DNA of 64,000 nucleotides from Methanobacteriales archaeon HGW-Methanobacteriales-1. Lineage in GTDB: Archaea > Methanobacteriota > Methanobacteria > Methanobacteriales > Methanobacteriaceae. The stretch lies in the NCBI GenBank assembly GCA_002839705.1, contig PGYO01000008.1:33648-97647 (forward strand), in the 5' to 3' direction. Below are positions 1 through 11,328 of this stretch, piece by piece; the stretch's first letter is position 1; each line of letters opens with the position of its first letter. Made by a program: the position numbers and the translations under genes. The notes beneath the pieces were generated by a model that worked only from the letters and a program-made list of their open reading frames with translations, did no database searches and was not told the DNA's origin.

Positions 1-597
1 TTTTCTCAAATCGCTGGTGAAATAGAAGATCTGGTTGATTTAGTTGAGTTAAATGTATCATGTCCTCATGCCATGGGTGGCTGTGGGGCGGCCATAGGTC
101 AAGATAAGGATTTAACATTCAATGTGGTTAAATCGGTTAAAGATACAGTATCAGTTCCAGTGATGGTTAAATTAACTCCCAATGTGACTGATTTAACAGA
201 GATTGCACTTAGTGCTGAAAAAGCCGGCTGTGATGGATTAACTTTAATCAATTCTCTAGGTCCTGGTATGAAAATTGATTTAGAAACCGGCCGCCCGATA
301 TTATCTAATAAATTTGGAGGAATGTCTGGGCCTGCCATAAAACCTATTGCTCTTAGATGTGTATTTGAAACATATGCTGTGACTAATGTGCCTTTGGTGG
401 GAGTGGGTGGAATATCCAATGCTCAGGATGTTGTAGAATTTTTATATGCTGGGGCCAGTGCGGTACAAGTGGGAACCGCCATAATGGAAAAAGGCCCGGA
501 AATTTTTGCAGAAATTTGCACTGGCCTTGAAAAATTCATGAAAGAACATGAATTCAATTCCATATCTGAAATGGTGGGTCTGGCTCACAAATTTTAG
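1..597 (+). CDS. pyrD: Dihydroorotate dehydrogenase B, catalytic subunit (5' partial)
   Basis: This FMN enzyme oxidises dihydroorotate to orotate in pyrimidine synthesis. The frame is open from base 1, so the N-terminal part lies outside the window. The visible part starts just before NVSCPHAMGG, whose Cys is the class 1B catalytic base. It continues through VMVKLTPNVTD and the phosphate-binding GVGGISNAQDVVEFLYAGAS and VQVGTA segments typical of the FMN barrel. pyrK follows after about 100 nt on the same strand, as expected for the PyrD-PyrK heterotetramer. Identity is clear. Only the start is missing. Confidence 0.96.
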   Translation, partial: FSQIAGEIEDLVDLVELNVSCPHAMGGCGAAIGQDKDLTFNVVKSVKDTVSVPVMVKLTPNVTDLTEIALSAEKAGCDGLTLINSLGPGMKIDLETGRPILSNKFGGMSGPAIKPIALRCVFETYAVTNVPLVGVGGISNAQDVVEFLYAGASAVQVGTAIMEKGPEIFAEICTGLEKFMKEHEFNSISEMVGLAHKF

Positions 598-693
598 ATA
601 CAAATCTGAAAATTAATTAGAAAAATTAAAAAAAGTATTTAAAAATTGAATTATTATCATTAGTTTTATCTCAATTTGATGTTTGGTGGAAAA

Positions 694-1503
694 ATGCATG
701 TTCCAAAGGTTTTAGAAATAAAAGAGGTTTTTGAAGAATCAGAAACTGTAAAAACATTTATATTTGACTGGGATATGAATTCAGAGGATATGATTCCTCA
801 ACCTGGTCAGTTCATGATGTTATGGGATTTTGAAGATGAAAAACCCATGTCCATTTCATCTATAGATCCAGTTAAGGGAGAATTAGGAATATCTATTAAG
901 AAAGTGGGAGAATTCACTTCTAACGTCCATAAACTTGAAAAAGGTGATAAATTAGGCCTTCGAGGACCTTATGGCAGAGGATTTGATTTAAAAGGCTCTA
1001 AAATACTGGCAGTTGGGGGCGGAATAGGAATGGCACCTATTGCTTCTTTGGTGAATCATGCCTTAATTAGAGGCGTGAAAGTTGATGTGGTTAGTGCATC
1101 ACTTACCTTAGACGAATTATTGTTCGTAAATAGAATGAAAAAAGCAGGGGCCAGTGTTTTCACCTGTACTGATGATGGAACCTGTGGATTCCAGGGATTT
1201 GCCACTGATCGAGTAGAAGCAATCTTAATGGACCATTACTATGATATGATTGTAACCTGCGGCCCAGAACTAATGATGAGTGGAATTCTGGAAATGGCCA
1301 AAAAACATGAGATTCCCGCCCAGTTTTCCATGGAGCGTTGGATGAAATGTGCCATGGGAATTTGTGGCCAGTGTTGTGTAGATGATACTGGATGGAGAGT
1401 TTGTGTCGAGGGGCCTGTTTTCTGGAGCCATGAGGTGAATCTGATTAAAGAGTTTGGTGAATACCGAAGAGACTCATCAGGGACTCGAAATTACTATAAA
1501 TAG
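694..1503 (+). CDS. pyrK: Dihydroorotate dehydrogenase B, electron transfer subunit
   Basis: This FAD and [2Fe-2S] subunit passes electrons from PyrD to NAD+. Visible are the flavin-binding KPMSIS stretch, the nucleotide-binding GGGIGMAPIASL, and near the C-terminus the iron-sulfur cysteines in KCAMGICGQCC plus a later RVC. The frame is open from a TTG at 676, with an ATG at 679. I chose the ATG at 694 because GGTGG lies 4-6 nt before it and MHVPKVLEI is a normal family start. It pairs functionally with pyrD just upstream. Confidence 0.94.
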   Translation: MHVPKVLEIKEVFEESETVKTFIFDWDMNSEDMIPQPGQFMMLWDFEDEKPMSISSIDPVKGELGISIKKVGEFTSNVHKLEKGDKLGLRGPYGRGFDLKGSKILAVGGGIGMAPIASLVNHALIRGVKVDVVSASLTLDELLFVNRMKKAGASVFTCTDDGTCGFQGFATDRVEAILMDHYYDMIVTCGPELMMSGILEMAKKHEIPAQFSMERWMKCAMGICGQCCVDDTGWRVCVEGPVFWSHEVNLIKEFGEYRRDSSGTRNYYK

Positions 1504-1623
1504 AATATAACTCCAAATTATTTCTCAAATTTTATCTCTTAAATTTATTTAATGCGCTTATCCATCATATCCATTTCAACTGGAAACCAATTAAAATGAT
1601 AATCTAAGTGATGAAGGAATACA

Positions 1624-2670
1624 ATGATCTATAAACTAAAAGGAACACTGACCTCCGCCATATTCGTGGTTTTAATTTTGATAATAGCTTCGTTTTTTGT
1701 TTTATCTCCATTTATAAGCATGATAATATTGGGAGCCATTTTTGCCTATGCTATACGACCTATATCCAGTAGAATGAACCCTTATCTTAAATTTGAATCA
1801 GTTTCCATTTTCGTGGCTATGATACTGGTTATTACTCCATTAATTTTAATAATAGCCTTCAGTATAAGTACTATAATTGATTCTGCACCAGTTATTATGG
1901 GTGCGGCAAGTAATGTAGATGCTGGAAGTTTAAATCAGACTATTAACCAAACATCAACCCAAATTGCAAGTTATATACCTGGTGCTTTCCAGCCATCAGC
2001 TAATTCTATCATTAATGGCTTTAAAAGTTTAATTAATGCAGGGTTGAATGTAGTTTTAGGTTATGCGGGGGATATAGTTCAATCGATACCTATGGTTGCT
2101 TTACAGCTATTTATATTCACTGCTTCTACATTTTACTTGGCTAAAGATGGTGATAAAATATTAGAATACTTAAGATATGCTTTACCTCAGGAGAGAAGGA
2201 GTTTTTTCCGTAAACTGTCTGAGGAAGTAGAAAGAGTTCTAAAGAGCATATTTTATGGTCATTTTTTGACGGCTTTAATCATTGGAATAATGGCGGCACT
2301 GGGTTTCTATATTTTAGGATATCCTTATGCTCTATTTTTAGGAATATTGACTGGATTTTTGCAGCTCATACCAATTATTGGTCCTTGGCCAACCTATACT
2401 GCTCTTGCTATCTATGATTTTGCCACCGGCAATATTCCAAGAGGCATAATAGTGTTATTGTTTGGATTTTTCCTTAGTGGTAGTGATATTTACATCCGTC
2501 CTAAATTATCAGGAAAATATGCCGATATTCATCCCCTAATTTTTCTTTTAGGATTTTTAGGAGGCCCCCTAGTATTTGGTATTGTTGGATTCATTTTAGG
2601 ACCTTTAATTTTGGGAGTAACTTATGCTGCACTACTGGCCTATAAAAATAATGACCCAAATGAGTCTTAA
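1624..2670 (+). CDS. AI-2E family transporter (UPF0118 permease)
   Basis: A 348-residue integral membrane protein of the AI-2E exporter / UPF0118 family. It has an N-terminal pair of helices, a soluble segment around residues 95-145, then several helices. The late GYPYALFLGILTGFLQLIPIIGP segment is the family signature, followed by a YIRPKLSGKYADIHPLIFLLGF-like stretch. Family members have been linked to autoinducer-2 export or to sodium/proton antiport. The substrate here cannot be read from sequence. A GTGAT/AAGGA ribosome site precedes the ATG. It appears to be a single-gene unit. Confidence 0.9.
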   Translation: MIYKLKGTLTSAIFVVLILIIASFFVLSPFISMIILGAIFAYAIRPISSRMNPYLKFESVSIFVAMILVITPLILIIAFSISTIIDSAPVIMGAASNVDAGSLNQTINQTSTQIASYIPGAFQPSANSIINGFKSLINAGLNVVLGYAGDIVQSIPMVALQLFIFTASTFYLAKDGDKILEYLRYALPQERRSFFRKLSEEVERVLKSIFYGHFLTALIIGIMAALGFYILGYPYALFLGILTGFLQLIPIIGPWPTYTALAIYDFATGNIPRGIIVLLFGFFLSGSDIYIRPKLSGKYADIHPLIFLLGFLGGPLVFGIVGFILGPLILGVTYAALLAYKNNDPNES

Positions 2671-2829
2671 GATGAAAAATTGATAAGTTAATTGAATATT
2701 TTGAAATTTTAAAAAAATAAAAAAAGATTAGGTTCAAATTAAGATCTGATAATTATTCAAAATTAACAGGATTTAAGATTTACAAGTCTTAATTATTCTA
2801 TGAACCTATTTAACTTGTTTTTTCATTTA

Positions 2830-3399
2830 TTATCCACTTTGAGGCATAATCAAGTTCTGAATATACTGCATTATGGAATAAAATAAATTCATTATTTGTT
2901 GTATTATACCATCTTGGCTGGCATCTGTAGTTCCATTACCAGAAGCAACTTGAGTTATGTTTGCAGGTGTAGTGGTATTAGTAGATTTACTTGAAACTAG
3001 AGGTATGCTAATGGAGTTGGAATTAATTCCGAATGTTTTTCCTGAAGCATCCTGATAAGTTACTCCCACACCACCAATAAAGAATGGATTTGAAACAGTG
3101 GCATCACTACCAAAGTCTGCTTTTACTTCCTTGTCTGTTGGAATATAAACTTTTTCAGTGAAAATTTTCTTGGAACCTGCTTTCATGGTTCCTATAAACT
3201 TGTAGAAGTTTTGATCGGCCACACTTACATTGTATATGTTGTTATTCCCATTATTTTGAATGGTATAGGTTATAGTGACATTTTGGCCTTTTTGAGCTTG
3301 GGATGGTCCTTTTTGAGTGACTACTATGCTCTGTGCATATGCAGCACCCATGGATATAAGGAACATCGCTAGAAGCATTATTATAATACTTTTTTTCAT
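2830..3399 (-). CDS. Secreted protein with a DUF11/CARDB-like beta-sandwich
   Basis: The 189-residue product begins with a signal peptide (KKSIIIMLLAMFLISMGAAYAQS). One immunoglobulin-like module follows, with the pattern VTITYTIQNNGNNNIYNVSVAD seen in DUF11 and CARDB repeats of archaeal surface proteins. The last 60 residues are Ser/Thr/Asn-rich and end in a hydrophobic helix (IMNLFYSIMQYIQNLIM), which may sit on the membrane. The exact function is unknown. A small extracytoplasmic or cell-surface protein is the likely role. The ATG has a GAGGGATGAT ribosome site. It is transcribed away from polB1. Confidence 0.8.
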   Translation of the reverse strand: MKKSIIIMLLAMFLISMGAAYAQSIVVTQKGPSQAQKGQNVTITYTIQNNGNNNIYNVSVADQNFYKFIGTMKAGSKKIFTEKVYIPTDKEVKADFGSDATVSNPFFIGGVGVTYQDASGKTFGINSNSISIPLVSSKSTNTTTPANITQVASGNGTTDASQDGIIQQIMNLFYSIMQYIQNLIMPQSG

Positions 3400-3656
3400 A
3401 TCATCCCTCGTTCTTTTTTAAATATTACGAAGTTACTATGTATATGATTATATAAACATTTTCCTTTAAGAATATGTATAAATGCCTTATTAATTCTATA
3501 AATCACTTTTAGGGAATTTTAATAAATAATAAAAGAATAGATAATAAAAAAATCAAGAAGAATTTTTTTGGAATTTCCTAATGATATTATTAAAACTCAT
3601 TTCATGATCATAAAATTACTTAATTATATTATCCGGTTAGAATAAACTAAAATTGT

Positions 3657-5582
3657 ATGGAAACCAAAAATATGGTACTTCTGGACATTGACTATGTCAC
3701 AGAAAAAGATAAGCCAGTTATACGTTTATTTGGCAAAGAAAAAGGATCTGATGATGTTAATCATATCATAGCTATTGACAGGACTTTTGAACCTTACATA
3801 TACGTTATTCCACAGGATATGGGTGGTGCACTGGAACAATTGGAAGAAATTGGCCTGGAAAATACTCAAAAAGTTCTTAAAAAAGATCTGGCAAAGGAAC
3901 TAGAATTTATTAAGGTAACTTTAAAACATCCTCAAGAGGTTCCCAAGCTTAGAGATAAAATACTAGGCTTAAGTATGGTTAAGGATATTCGGGAACATGA
4001 TATTCCTTTCTATAGGAGATATTTAATAGATAAAGGCCTTTTTCCAATGTCGGAAATAGAAATTACAGGAGAAGCAGTGAATGAATCAAACTGTGTTTCT
4101 TCAAAAGCTAAAAATGTGAATATAATAAATCTGGAAGAATCTCCCCTACCTTTAGAGTCAGAATTCCCAGAATTAAAAATATTGAGTTTTGATATTGAGG
4201 TAAGAAATCCTGATGGTATGCCTAATTCGGATAAGGATGAGATTATCATGATTGGCCTAGCAGGAAATTTTGGTGTAGAAAAAGTCATATCTACCAAAGG
4301 AGAGCATCTGGATTATGTTGAAAAAGTGGAAACAGAAAAGGAAATTATACAACGCTTTGTAGAAACTGTAAAAACTCACCAACCGGATGTGATTGTGGGA
4401 TATAATTCGGATAATTTTGATTTTACCTATATTCGCGAGAGGGCCAAACTGCTGGGTGTTCGCATGAATATGGGGATTGATGAATCTGAATTAAAGTTTA
4501 TAAGAAGGGGTTATACTAACGCCGCGACTATTAAAGGCATGATACACGTTGATTTATATTTGGTCATGCGCCGTTATATGAATCTGGATAGATATACTTT
4601 AGAGAGGGTTTATCTGGAATTATTTGGGGAAGAAAAATTTGACTTGCCTGGTGATCGACTATGGGAATACTGGGACAGTGATGGTGATAAACTTGATGAA
4701 CTATTCCGTTATTCTTTAGATGATGTAGTGGCTACTTTTAAAATTGCAGAAAAGATTTTACCTCTAAATATGGAACTTACTCGTATAGTAGGCCAGCCTT
4801 TGTTTGACATGGCTAGAATGGCTACGGGTCAACAAGTGGAATGGTTTTTAATGCGTAAAGCTTATGAATATGGTGAAGTTGCCCCGAATAAACCTTCCAG
4901 CTCCCAATATTCTGAAAGAAGGGGAAAAAGAGCAGTTGGTGGATATGTTAAAGAGCCAGATATTGGGCTTCATGAGAATATTGTTCAATTCGATTTTAGA
5001 AGCTTGTATCCTAGTATCATTATCTCCAAAAACGTTTCTGTTGACACCTTAGTAAAAGAAAGTGTACAAGGGGTCATTGAATGTATTGATGAGGAGATTG
5101 ACATTCAAGAGAAAAGGGACATTAGTAATGAATCTAAGGGAGATATAAATAATAATGAGTTCCATGTAGCTCCCGAATTTGGTTATAAATTCTTAAAAGA
5201 ACCACAAGGTTTCATCCCTTCAGTCATTGGTCAGGTTTTGACTGAAAGATCACGATTAAAAAAGAAAATGAACGATTCTGAAGAACCAATGGAGAAGAAA
5301 ATTCTTAATGTACAACAAGAAGCCTTAAAAAGGCTGGCCAATACTATGTATGGAGTTTATGCCTATTCTCGTTTCAGATGGTATTCTATTGAATGTGCAG
5401 AGTCAATTACTGCATGGGGAAGAGATTATATAAAAAAAACAATGAAAAAAGCAGAAAGATTCGGTTTCCACAGTATTTACGCAGATACAGACGGTTTTTA
5501 TGCTACTTATAAACCAGAACTATTAAAAGAAAATGCTAAAGAAGATATTGATGTTTTAGAACCTGAAAATGATAATTATTAA
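3657..5582 (+). CDS. polB1: Family-B DNA polymerase, large split subunit (PolB1)
   Basis: This is the N-terminal part of the replicative/repair family-B polymerase. It has the uracil-reading N-terminal domain ([10 protein letters not shown]), exonuclease motifs [15 protein letters not shown] and YSLDDVVAT, polymerase motif [14 protein letters not shown], motif [14 protein letters not shown] and motif C YADTDGF. The chain stops about 35 residues after motif C, so the thumb is absent. In Methanothermobacter the missing end is a separate gene (PolB2), and the next gene here is an unrelated convergent one. The protein carries two extra hydrophilic stretches, near residues 140-165 and 470-500. The ATG has no obvious ribosome site, so a leaderless mRNA is possible. 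Confidence 0.93.
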   Translation: METKNMVLLDIDYVTEKDKPVIRLFGKEKGSDDVNHIIAIDRTFEPYIYVIPQDMGGALEQLEEIGLENTQKVLKKDLAKELEFIKVTLKHPQEVPKLRDKILGLSMVKDIREHDIPFYRRYLIDKGLFPMSEIEITGEAVNESNCVSSKAKNVNIINLEESPLPLESEFPELKILSFDIEVRNPDGMPNSDKDEIIMIGLAGNFGVEKVISTKGEHLDYVEKVETEKEIIQRFVETVKTHQPDVIVGYNSDNFDFTYIRERAKLLGVRMNMGIDESELKFIRRGYTNAATIKGMIHVDLYLVMRRYMNLDRYTLERVYLELFGEEKFDLPGDRLWEYWDSDGDKLDELFRYSLDDVVATFKIAEKILPLNMELTRIVGQPLFDMARMATGQQVEWFLMRKAYEYGEVAPNKPSSSQYSERRGKRAVGGYVKEPDIGLHENIVQFDFRSLYPSIIISKNVSVDTLVKESVQGVIECIDEEIDIQEKRDISNESKGDINNNEFHVAPEFGYKFLKEPQGFIPSVIGQVLTERSRLKKKMNDSEEPMEKKILNVQQEALKRLANTMYGVYAYSRFRWYSIECAESITAWGRDYIKKTMKKAERFGFHSIYADTDGFYATYKPELLKENAKEDIDVLEPENDNY

Positions 5583-5627
5583 ATACTATTTTATTTCTTT
5601 TTCTTTATTTTTTCGATTTATTTATTC

Positions 5628-6173
5628 TTATTTTATTTCTTTCATAAATCTATTTATAATCTCTTCAGGAGTCATATCAATAATAGGAACATCTGCATTA
5701 CCGGCTTTTACTTTCAAATGGACAAAAATAGGCCCTTCTGCTTCTAAAACAGGCTGAAAGTTAATTTTCGCTGATCCTGAAAATTTAAAATTATTTTTAA
5801 ATCCTATGGACTTTGCCACCTCTCCCAGGTCTACGGTACTGGCATAGGTACATTGTGACCCAGTAGAACCATAACATTCGTTATCAATAACCACCAAAAT
5901 CAGATTTTCCGGGGCCTGATTATAAATAGTGACCAGACTGCCTAAATTCATTAAAACAGACCCATCACCGTCAAAGACGATTACTTTGCGCTCCTGGGCC
6001 ATGGCCAGTCCCAGTCCGATAGATGAGGCCATACCCATGGATCCAAGCATGTAAAAATGATTTGGGGAATCCTTAACCTGGTATAATTCTCTGGAAGGAA
6101 ATCCAATGTTGCAAACTACCAGTTCATCATCAATTTGATTGGCTATGGTTTTAATAGCATTAATACGTTCCAT
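5628..6173 (-). CDS. comE: Sulfopyruvate decarboxylase, beta subunit
   Basis: This thiamine-diphosphate-binding subunit decarboxylates sulfopyruvate to sulfoacetaldehyde in coenzyme M synthesis. The cofactor motif is visible as [18 protein letters not shown] followed by [15 protein letters not shown], with [14 protein letters not shown] before it. Its 181 residues fit the separate beta subunit of methanogens. The start has a GTGAG site about 5 nt upstream. comD lies 39 nt upstream and comC further upstream on the same strand, giving a comC-comD-comE run. Its 3' end faces polB1 across a short T-rich gap. Confidence 0.95.
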   Translation of the reverse strand: MERINAIKTIANQIDDELVVCNIGFPSRELYQVKDSPNHFYMLGSMGMASSIGLGLAMAQERKVIVFDGDGSVLMNLGSLVTIYNQAPENLILVVIDNECYGSTGSQCTYASTVDLGEVAKSIGFKNNFKFSGSAKINFQPVLEAEGPIFVHLKVKAGNADVPIIDMTPEEIINRFMKEIK

Positions 6174-6212
6174 TGTCTCACTTCAATTTTTATTCTCGAA
6201 ATCTTAAAATCA

Positions 6213-6704
6213 TTACCAGAACGTAATCTCCAGCAATATTCCCACAGGAACTCCCTCAGACTCAGCTATTTCCCATGCTTTTTTAATATCTTTTAAAGCG
6301 TTTTCAGGGGTGCTGGGTTTGAAGTAAGGCAGTTCCAGAGATTCTAAAATTCGGGGGGTGGCCTTACCCATGGGTATTTGGGCGCTCATGAATTCGCCTT
6401 CTGTCCCGCGATGGCTCATAACCATGAGAATTGGTATTTTATAAAGTTGATAAAGTGAGGCCAGTACATTGACTGAATTTCCCAGTCCGGAATTTTGCAT
6501 GAGAATCGCTGGTTTCATACCACCCATATAGGCTCCAGCAGCAATTCCAAATCCTTCTTCTTCTCTGGTAACAGGTAAATGTGTTATTTCACGGTCACAT
6601 TCCACCATTTCCAGCAGCTTACCTAAATTAACACAGGGAATACTTACTATGAAATTTATACCTGCTTCTTTAAGTGCCTGATAAACTGCTTGTGTACTGT
6701 CCAT
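6213..6704 (-). CDS. comD: Sulfopyruvate decarboxylase, alpha subunit
   Basis: This is the Pyr-domain subunit that pairs with ComE. It shows the TPP-enzyme N-terminal pattern [16 protein letters not shown], a conserved glutamate region [18 protein letters not shown] and [13 protein letters not shown]. The frame also opens at an ATG four codons further upstream (6716). I prefer the inner ATG because GAGGGTAAT sits a few bases before it, giving 163 residues. It is co-oriented with comC and comE and probably in one transcript. Confidence 0.94.
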   Translation of the reverse strand: MDSTQAVYQALKEAGINFIVSIPCVNLGKLLEMVECDREITHLPVTREEEGFGIAAGAYMGGMKPAILMQNSGLGNSVNVLASLYQLYKIPILMVMSHRGTEGEFMSAQIPMGKATPRILESLELPYFKPSTPENALKDIKKAWEIAESEGVPVGILLEITFW

Positions 6705-6966
6705 TATTACCCTCATTTCATTGATTAAATTTAATAAAATCTAAATAAAATTATAGAATGCCTTAATGGAATATTATTTAAGGTTTTTTTACTTTTTCTA
6801 ATACCTGTTTTAAATAATTTATTTCTTAATTAATATTCATTTATTAGATATTTATCAATTATTTATTTGTTTAAGATAATATCTATTCTATTCCTTTTAT
6901 TCATTATTTTTTAAGGAATATTATAAAAATGTAAAAAAAATTATTTAATTAATTAATAGAATTTAT

Positions 6967-7989
6967 TTAAAAAATTCCATCTAAATCCAGATCTAATTCC
7001 TGTGAAATATCTTTAAACTGCTGAGCTAGAATATCATCAATTTCAATTCCATTGGCTTGGTGTTTTTTGATATTCATTACTTCCATGTCTCCTGGGATAA
7101 AAACATTATCCGTGGATTTAACTTCACCAATAAACGCATCAACTTGATCTTTGAAAATTTCAAGATCTCCCATATGCGATGGGTCTATGGCCATCATTAA
7201 GTCACCTTTAGTACACATCTCGGATGGATTAGCTGTTCCCTTTACTCCAGTACCAAATGCGGCTTTTACCAGAGGCCCGGCTAAAATTTCAATCATAAAT
7301 GCTAAAGCATAACCTTTATGTGCCCCAAATGGTAAAATAGATCCTTTTAATGCCTCTTTAGGATCAATAGTTGGCCTTCCTTCACAATCCAGAGCCACAT
7401 TTTCTGGTATGTCTTCTCCCCTTCGTACAGCTTCTAATAATTTTCCTCTTGCTGAAGCAGAAGTGGCCATATCCACGGAAACATAATGATTATTAGATGG
7501 CACACCTATGGCTATGGGATTAGTTCCGAGAATAGGGATCTTACCACCAATAGGGGCCACGGCAGGTTCTGTATTGGCGGTTACTATTCCAATCAAATCT
7601 TGTTCAATGGCCATATCAGAGTAATATCCTGCCACACCAAAGTGATTGGAGTCGTGAATTCCCACCATACCTATCCCGTTTTCTTTGGCTTTTTCTATAG
7701 CTAGTTTCATTCCTTTATATGCCACAAAATGCCCAAAAAGGTGATTTCCATTTATAAGAGCAGTTGAAACAGTTTCACTTTCTATTTCAATGTCTCCCTG
7801 AGTTTTAATCGTTCCAGATTCAAGTCCTTTTACGTATTGAGGGAATCTGCCTATTCCGTGGGAAGTAAAACCTTTAAGATCGGCGTCTAGGGTCACCTCA
7901 GCAACTATTTCTGCATGTTCTTTAGAAACATCCAGTCTGGTGAGTATCTCTGTAATTATTGATTTTTCTTGTTCAGGGGTTATTTTCAT
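6967..7989 (-). CDS. comC: (R)-sulfolactate / malate dehydrogenase family (Ldh_2)
   Basis: A 340-residue NAD(P)-dependent 2-hydroxyacid dehydrogenase of the Ldh_2/MdhII family. It has the N-terminal [17 protein letters not shown], the catalytic-region [41 protein letters not shown] and [17 protein letters not shown]. Placed before comD and comE, it most likely oxidises sulfolactate to sulfopyruvate for coenzyme M. Archaeal members can also act on malate, so dual use is possible. GGTGATTTC immediately precedes the ATG. The gap to comD is about 260 nt, AT-rich and without a gene. Confidence 0.9.
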   Translation of the reverse strand: MKITPEQEKSIITEILTRLDVSKEHAEIVAEVTLDADLKGFTSHGIGRFPQYVKGLESGTIKTQGDIEIESETVSTALINGNHLFGHFVAYKGMKLAIEKAKENGIGMVGIHDSNHFGVAGYYSDMAIEQDLIGIVTANTEPAVAPIGGKIPILGTNPIAIGVPSNNHYVSVDMATSASARGKLLEAVRRGEDIPENVALDCEGRPTIDPKEALKGSILPFGAHKGYALAFMIEILAGPLVKAAFGTGVKGTANPSEMCTKGDLMMAIDPSHMGDLEIFKDQVDAFIGEVKSTDNVFIPGDMEVMNIKKHQANGIEIDDILAQQFKDISQELDLDLDGIF

Positions 7990-8194
7990 GAAATCACCTT
8001 TTTTGAGATTTGATTGATTAATAGATTTACATAACTTTTTTTTTCATTTATAAATTTATTAAAAAATTATATTACACTTTAATTGAGTTTTAAATCAAAT
8101 TATTCAATATATTATTTTATTTTAAAAATTTAAAATAGAATAAATTATTTATATTCTAATTATATTCCTATTCAAGTATTTACATCCCAACCTA

Positions 8195-9220
8195 TTACAT
8201 TTCCAGCTCTTGCCCATCAAAAGTTTTTATGCTGACTTTTTCTGCATCAGCAGTTACCTTACCAATTAAATGAACTTTAACATGTTTATTAAGAATTTCC
8301 ATGGCTTTTTCTGCATTCTCTTCTTTTAAAATTACTACAAAACCTATTCCCATGTTGAAAACACGATACATTTCTTCTAAGGGTACTCCCAGAGAGTATA
8401 TTGATCTAAAAATTGGTTGAGGTTCTGGAAGATTTGATATATCATAACCAACACCTTTTTTCAGGCGTTTAAGGTTATTAAATCCGCCACCAGTGATATG
8501 GGCCAGGCCACGTATTTCTAAAGAACTTTTTAAAAGTTCAACTACTGGCTGAACATAAATGGCCGTTGGTGTTAAAAGTTCTTCTCCCACTTTTAAATCA
8601 GGAAAACCGGGAAGGGGATCATCAATTGCCAATTGACCTTCTTCAAATAAAGCCTTCCGGGCAAGACTCAGCCCGTTACTGTGAATACCACTGCTTTCTA
8701 TTCCAATAAGGACATTACCTTCTTTGATCTTTTCACCAGTAATTATTTTGTCCACATCTACCAGGCCAATTCCGGTTCCAGCCAGGTCAAAATCATTTAT
8801 TATTCCGGGTAGTGAAGCCGTTTCTCCGCCAATAATGGCTATTTTTGATAAATTAGCTCCTTTAACCAACCCTTCTCCGATTTGAGTAGCTACTTCGGGG
8901 TCAGGTTTTTCCACGGCTAAATAATCTACTAGCGCAAGGGGTTCGGCCCCTACACAGAGTATATCATTAACTACCATGGCTATGCAGTCAATTCCGACAG
9001 TGTCGTACTTTTCCATCATTTTAGCTACTAAAATTTTACTGCCAACACCATCAGTACTCATAGCTATTGCTTTATCACCTAAACGTACAAGGGCCGCAAA
9101 ATGACCACTTTCTGTGATAATATCTTGCCATTTAAGCGTTTCTTTTAGTTTTGCAGTTAAATGAGAAACGGTTATTTCTTCTAAATCTATATCCACACCT
9201 GAATCAGAATAGGTTACCAT
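8195..9220 (-). CDS. purM: Phosphoribosylformylglycinamidine cyclo-ligase
   Basis: This ATP-dependent enzyme forms AIR from FGAM in purine synthesis. Its 341 residues match the family length. Signatures are [34 protein letters not shown], the GGETASLPG loop and [15 protein letters not shown], then [13 protein letters not shown]. The ATG is preceded by GGTGATTAA. It sits between the aCPSF1 gene and comC on the same strand. purP is about 4 kb upstream, so two purine genes are close but not adjacent. Confidence 0.96.
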   Translation of the reverse strand: MVTYSDSGVDIDLEEITVSHLTAKLKETLKWQDIITESGHFAALVRLGDKAIAMSTDGVGSKILVAKMMEKYDTVGIDCIAMVVNDILCVGAEPLALVDYLAVEKPDPEVATQIGEGLVKGANLSKIAIIGGETASLPGIINDFDLAGTGIGLVDVDKIITGEKIKEGNVLIGIESSGIHSNGLSLARKALFEEGQLAIDDPLPGFPDLKVGEELLTPTAIYVQPVVELLKSSLEIRGLAHITGGGFNNLKRLKKGVGYDISNLPEPQPIFRSIYSLGVPLEEMYRVFNMGIGFVVILKEENAEKAMEILNKHVKVHLIGKVTADAEKVSIKTFDGQELEM

Positions 9221-9318
9221 TTAATCACCAATTTTATTTAGTATTTAATTTGATATTTTTTATATTTATAAAATAGATTCATTAAACTCTAGTTCTGTTT
9301 ATTATTCAAAATTCAATT

Positions 9319-11226
9319 TCATTGAATTCGAACTGTTTCCAGATTCATAGGTGTTTTTGTTTCTATTTTATAGCTTCTGTAAATACTGGAAGCTAAATCC
9401 AGAGTTTTATAATTGTCACCATGACAAATTAGTATTTTCTCCGGTTTCGGGGTTAATCTACGTACGTAATCCATTAACTGACGTCTGTCAGAGTGTCCAC
9501 TAAATCCTTCAATAGTTTTAATGTTCATTTTGACATGATGGACTGTGGTTTTGCCGTCTTCTTTCAGAGGTATTTCCTTCCAGCCTTTTTGTATTCTTCT
9601 ACCTAATGAACCTTCAGACTGATATCCTACAAAGACCAGGCAGTTTTTCTCGTCTCCACATAACCATTTGAAGTATTCTACTGAATTTCCACCAGTAAGC
9701 ATTCCGGATGTGGATAAAATAATGGCTGGTTCGCCTTCCACGATTTCTTTTCTTTCATTGGTACCATTTACTTTATGGAAAACCTCAGAAATAAAAGGAT
9801 TACGCCCCATATGGAAAATTTGATCCCTTAAATCTTTACTCAAGTATTCGGGCCTAGCAGTGTGAATGGCAGTTGCTTCCCAGATCATTCCATCAATGTA
9901 AATAGGAATTTCATCAATTAGGCCATTTCTAATGTACTCTTCTAGCACAATCATCAATTCTTGGGCCCTACCTACTGCAAATACTGGAATTAAGATCTTT
10001 CCTCCTCTTTTCAAGGTGTGGTAGATAGTTTTAACCAGTTCTTTTTCTGCTGAATTACGGGAAGGCTGAACATCTTCGTGTCCACCATAGGTACTTTCCA
10101 TAATTAGGGTTTCTATTCGAGGGAATTTAGTAACTGCTGGTTCTAAAAGCCTACTTCGTTCATATTTAAAGTCCCCTGTGTAAACCAAGTTGTGCTGGCC
10201 GTCTCCAATGTGCATATGGGCCATAGCAGACCCTAATATGTGACCTGCATTGTGTAAGGTTAACCTGATATCTGGGGCGATATCTGTTACTTCACCATAA
10301 TCGAGAGTAATTGTATGCTTAATACTCTTTTTAACGTGTTTAACATTGAATGGAAGCGGATCATCCTCTCTGTGAGCGATATCAATGTGATCCAACTGTA
10401 AAAGAGTCATTAAATCTCTGGTAGGGGTGGTACAATATACTGGTCCTTCATATCCATAGTGGTATAGATAAGGTAAGAAACCAGAGTGATCTAAATGTGC
10501 GTGAGTTATGACTACTGCGTCTAAATCACCTAAAACAAATTCAGGAACATTTAAAAATGGATATGAACCTTTTTCATCTCCTCCAGCTACATTAACACCA
10601 CAATCAAGAAGTACGCGGCTATTAGGAGTTTGTAAAAGTGAACAAGAACGTCCTACTTCTCTAAACCCTCCCATGGAAGTTATACGGGTCCAATCATTGT
10701 CGTATTTAATTTCCTGATGGATTCGATGTCCTAATTCTTGTAATATTTTTTTGCGTTCTTTGCTGTTCTTTCTGAGAGTTCTTCTAATCCTCTGAATTAT
10801 TTCAGATGAAATTGGTGGTGTTCTTAATATTTTTGGAGCCCAACCAATTCTTTTTACAATTTCACGAGAAGTAGCACCATACTTACCAATAACTAAACCC
10901 GGTTTACGGGCTTCAATTATTACTTCGCAGGTAACTTCATCAAATGAAATATTAGTAATATTAGCTTCTTCAGGGACAGTTTCATGGATCTTATTTATTG
11001 CTTTTTCTGGATCCGCTAAAACTGAACGATCTGAACGTATAATTATTCGTTTTCTTATGTCTTTAGCCAAGTCTCGAATCAAATCTCCGTTTTCGGTAAT
11101 TATCTCTGGATTTTTAGTGTAGATAACTACTTCCGGACCTTCGAATTCTACTTTGGCCACTTGTACTCTAGGGGGTAATCTGTGTACTATTGTCTTTTTG
11201 ATTTCTTCAAGAATCTCTGAAACCAT
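9319..11226 (-). CDS. Beta-CASP ribonuclease aCPSF1 / termination factor FttA
   Basis: A 635-residue CPSF73-like nuclease with archaeal domain order: two N-terminal KH-type RNA-binding domains (about 1-145, with [16 protein letters not shown]), then metallo-beta-lactamase and beta-CASP domains. Zinc-binding motifs visible are [41 protein letters not shown] and [11 protein letters not shown]. In archaea this protein cleaves nascent RNA at U-rich 3' ends and terminates transcription. It lies downstream of the proteasome beta gene and upstream of purM. AGTGATTTT precedes the ATG. Identification is firm. Confidence 0.96.
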   Translation of the reverse strand: MVSEILEEIKKTIVHRLPPRVQVAKVEFEGPEVVIYTKNPEIITENGDLIRDLAKDIRKRIIIRSDRSVLADPEKAINKIHETVPEEANITNISFDEVTCEVIIEARKPGLVIGKYGATSREIVKRIGWAPKILRTPPISSEIIQRIRRTLRKNSKERKKILQELGHRIHQEIKYDNDWTRITSMGGFREVGRSCSLLQTPNSRVLLDCGVNVAGGDEKGSYPFLNVPEFVLGDLDAVVITHAHLDHSGFLPYLYHYGYEGPVYCTTPTRDLMTLLQLDHIDIAHREDDPLPFNVKHVKKSIKHTITLDYGEVTDIAPDIRLTLHNAGHILGSAMAHMHIGDGQHNLVYTGDFKYERSRLLEPAVTKFPRIETLIMESTYGGHEDVQPSRNSAEKELVKTIYHTLKRGGKILIPVFAVGRAQELMIVLEEYIRNGLIDEIPIYIDGMIWEATAIHTARPEYLSKDLRDQIFHMGRNPFISEVFHKVNGTNERKEIVEGEPAIILSTSGMLTGGNSVEYFKWLCGDEKNCLVFVGYQSEGSLGRRIQKGWKEIPLKEDGKTTVHHVKMNIKTIEGFSGHSDRRQLMDYVRRLTPKPEKILICHGDNYKTLDLASSIYRSYKIETKTPMNLETVRIQ

Positions 11227-11328
11227 AAAATCACTTCGAAAAAATAGAAAATGTAGTAAACTTAAGTTTACTTAATTTAGAAGTCGATATTTAATTAATA
11301 AATGGTAGAAAAAAGAAAGAATTTAAAA

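Noticed and set aside
3569..3579. GGAATTTCC as a possible NrpR-like site before polB1
   Set aside because: The spacing between GGAA and TTCC is wrong for the GGAA-N6-TTCC consensus.
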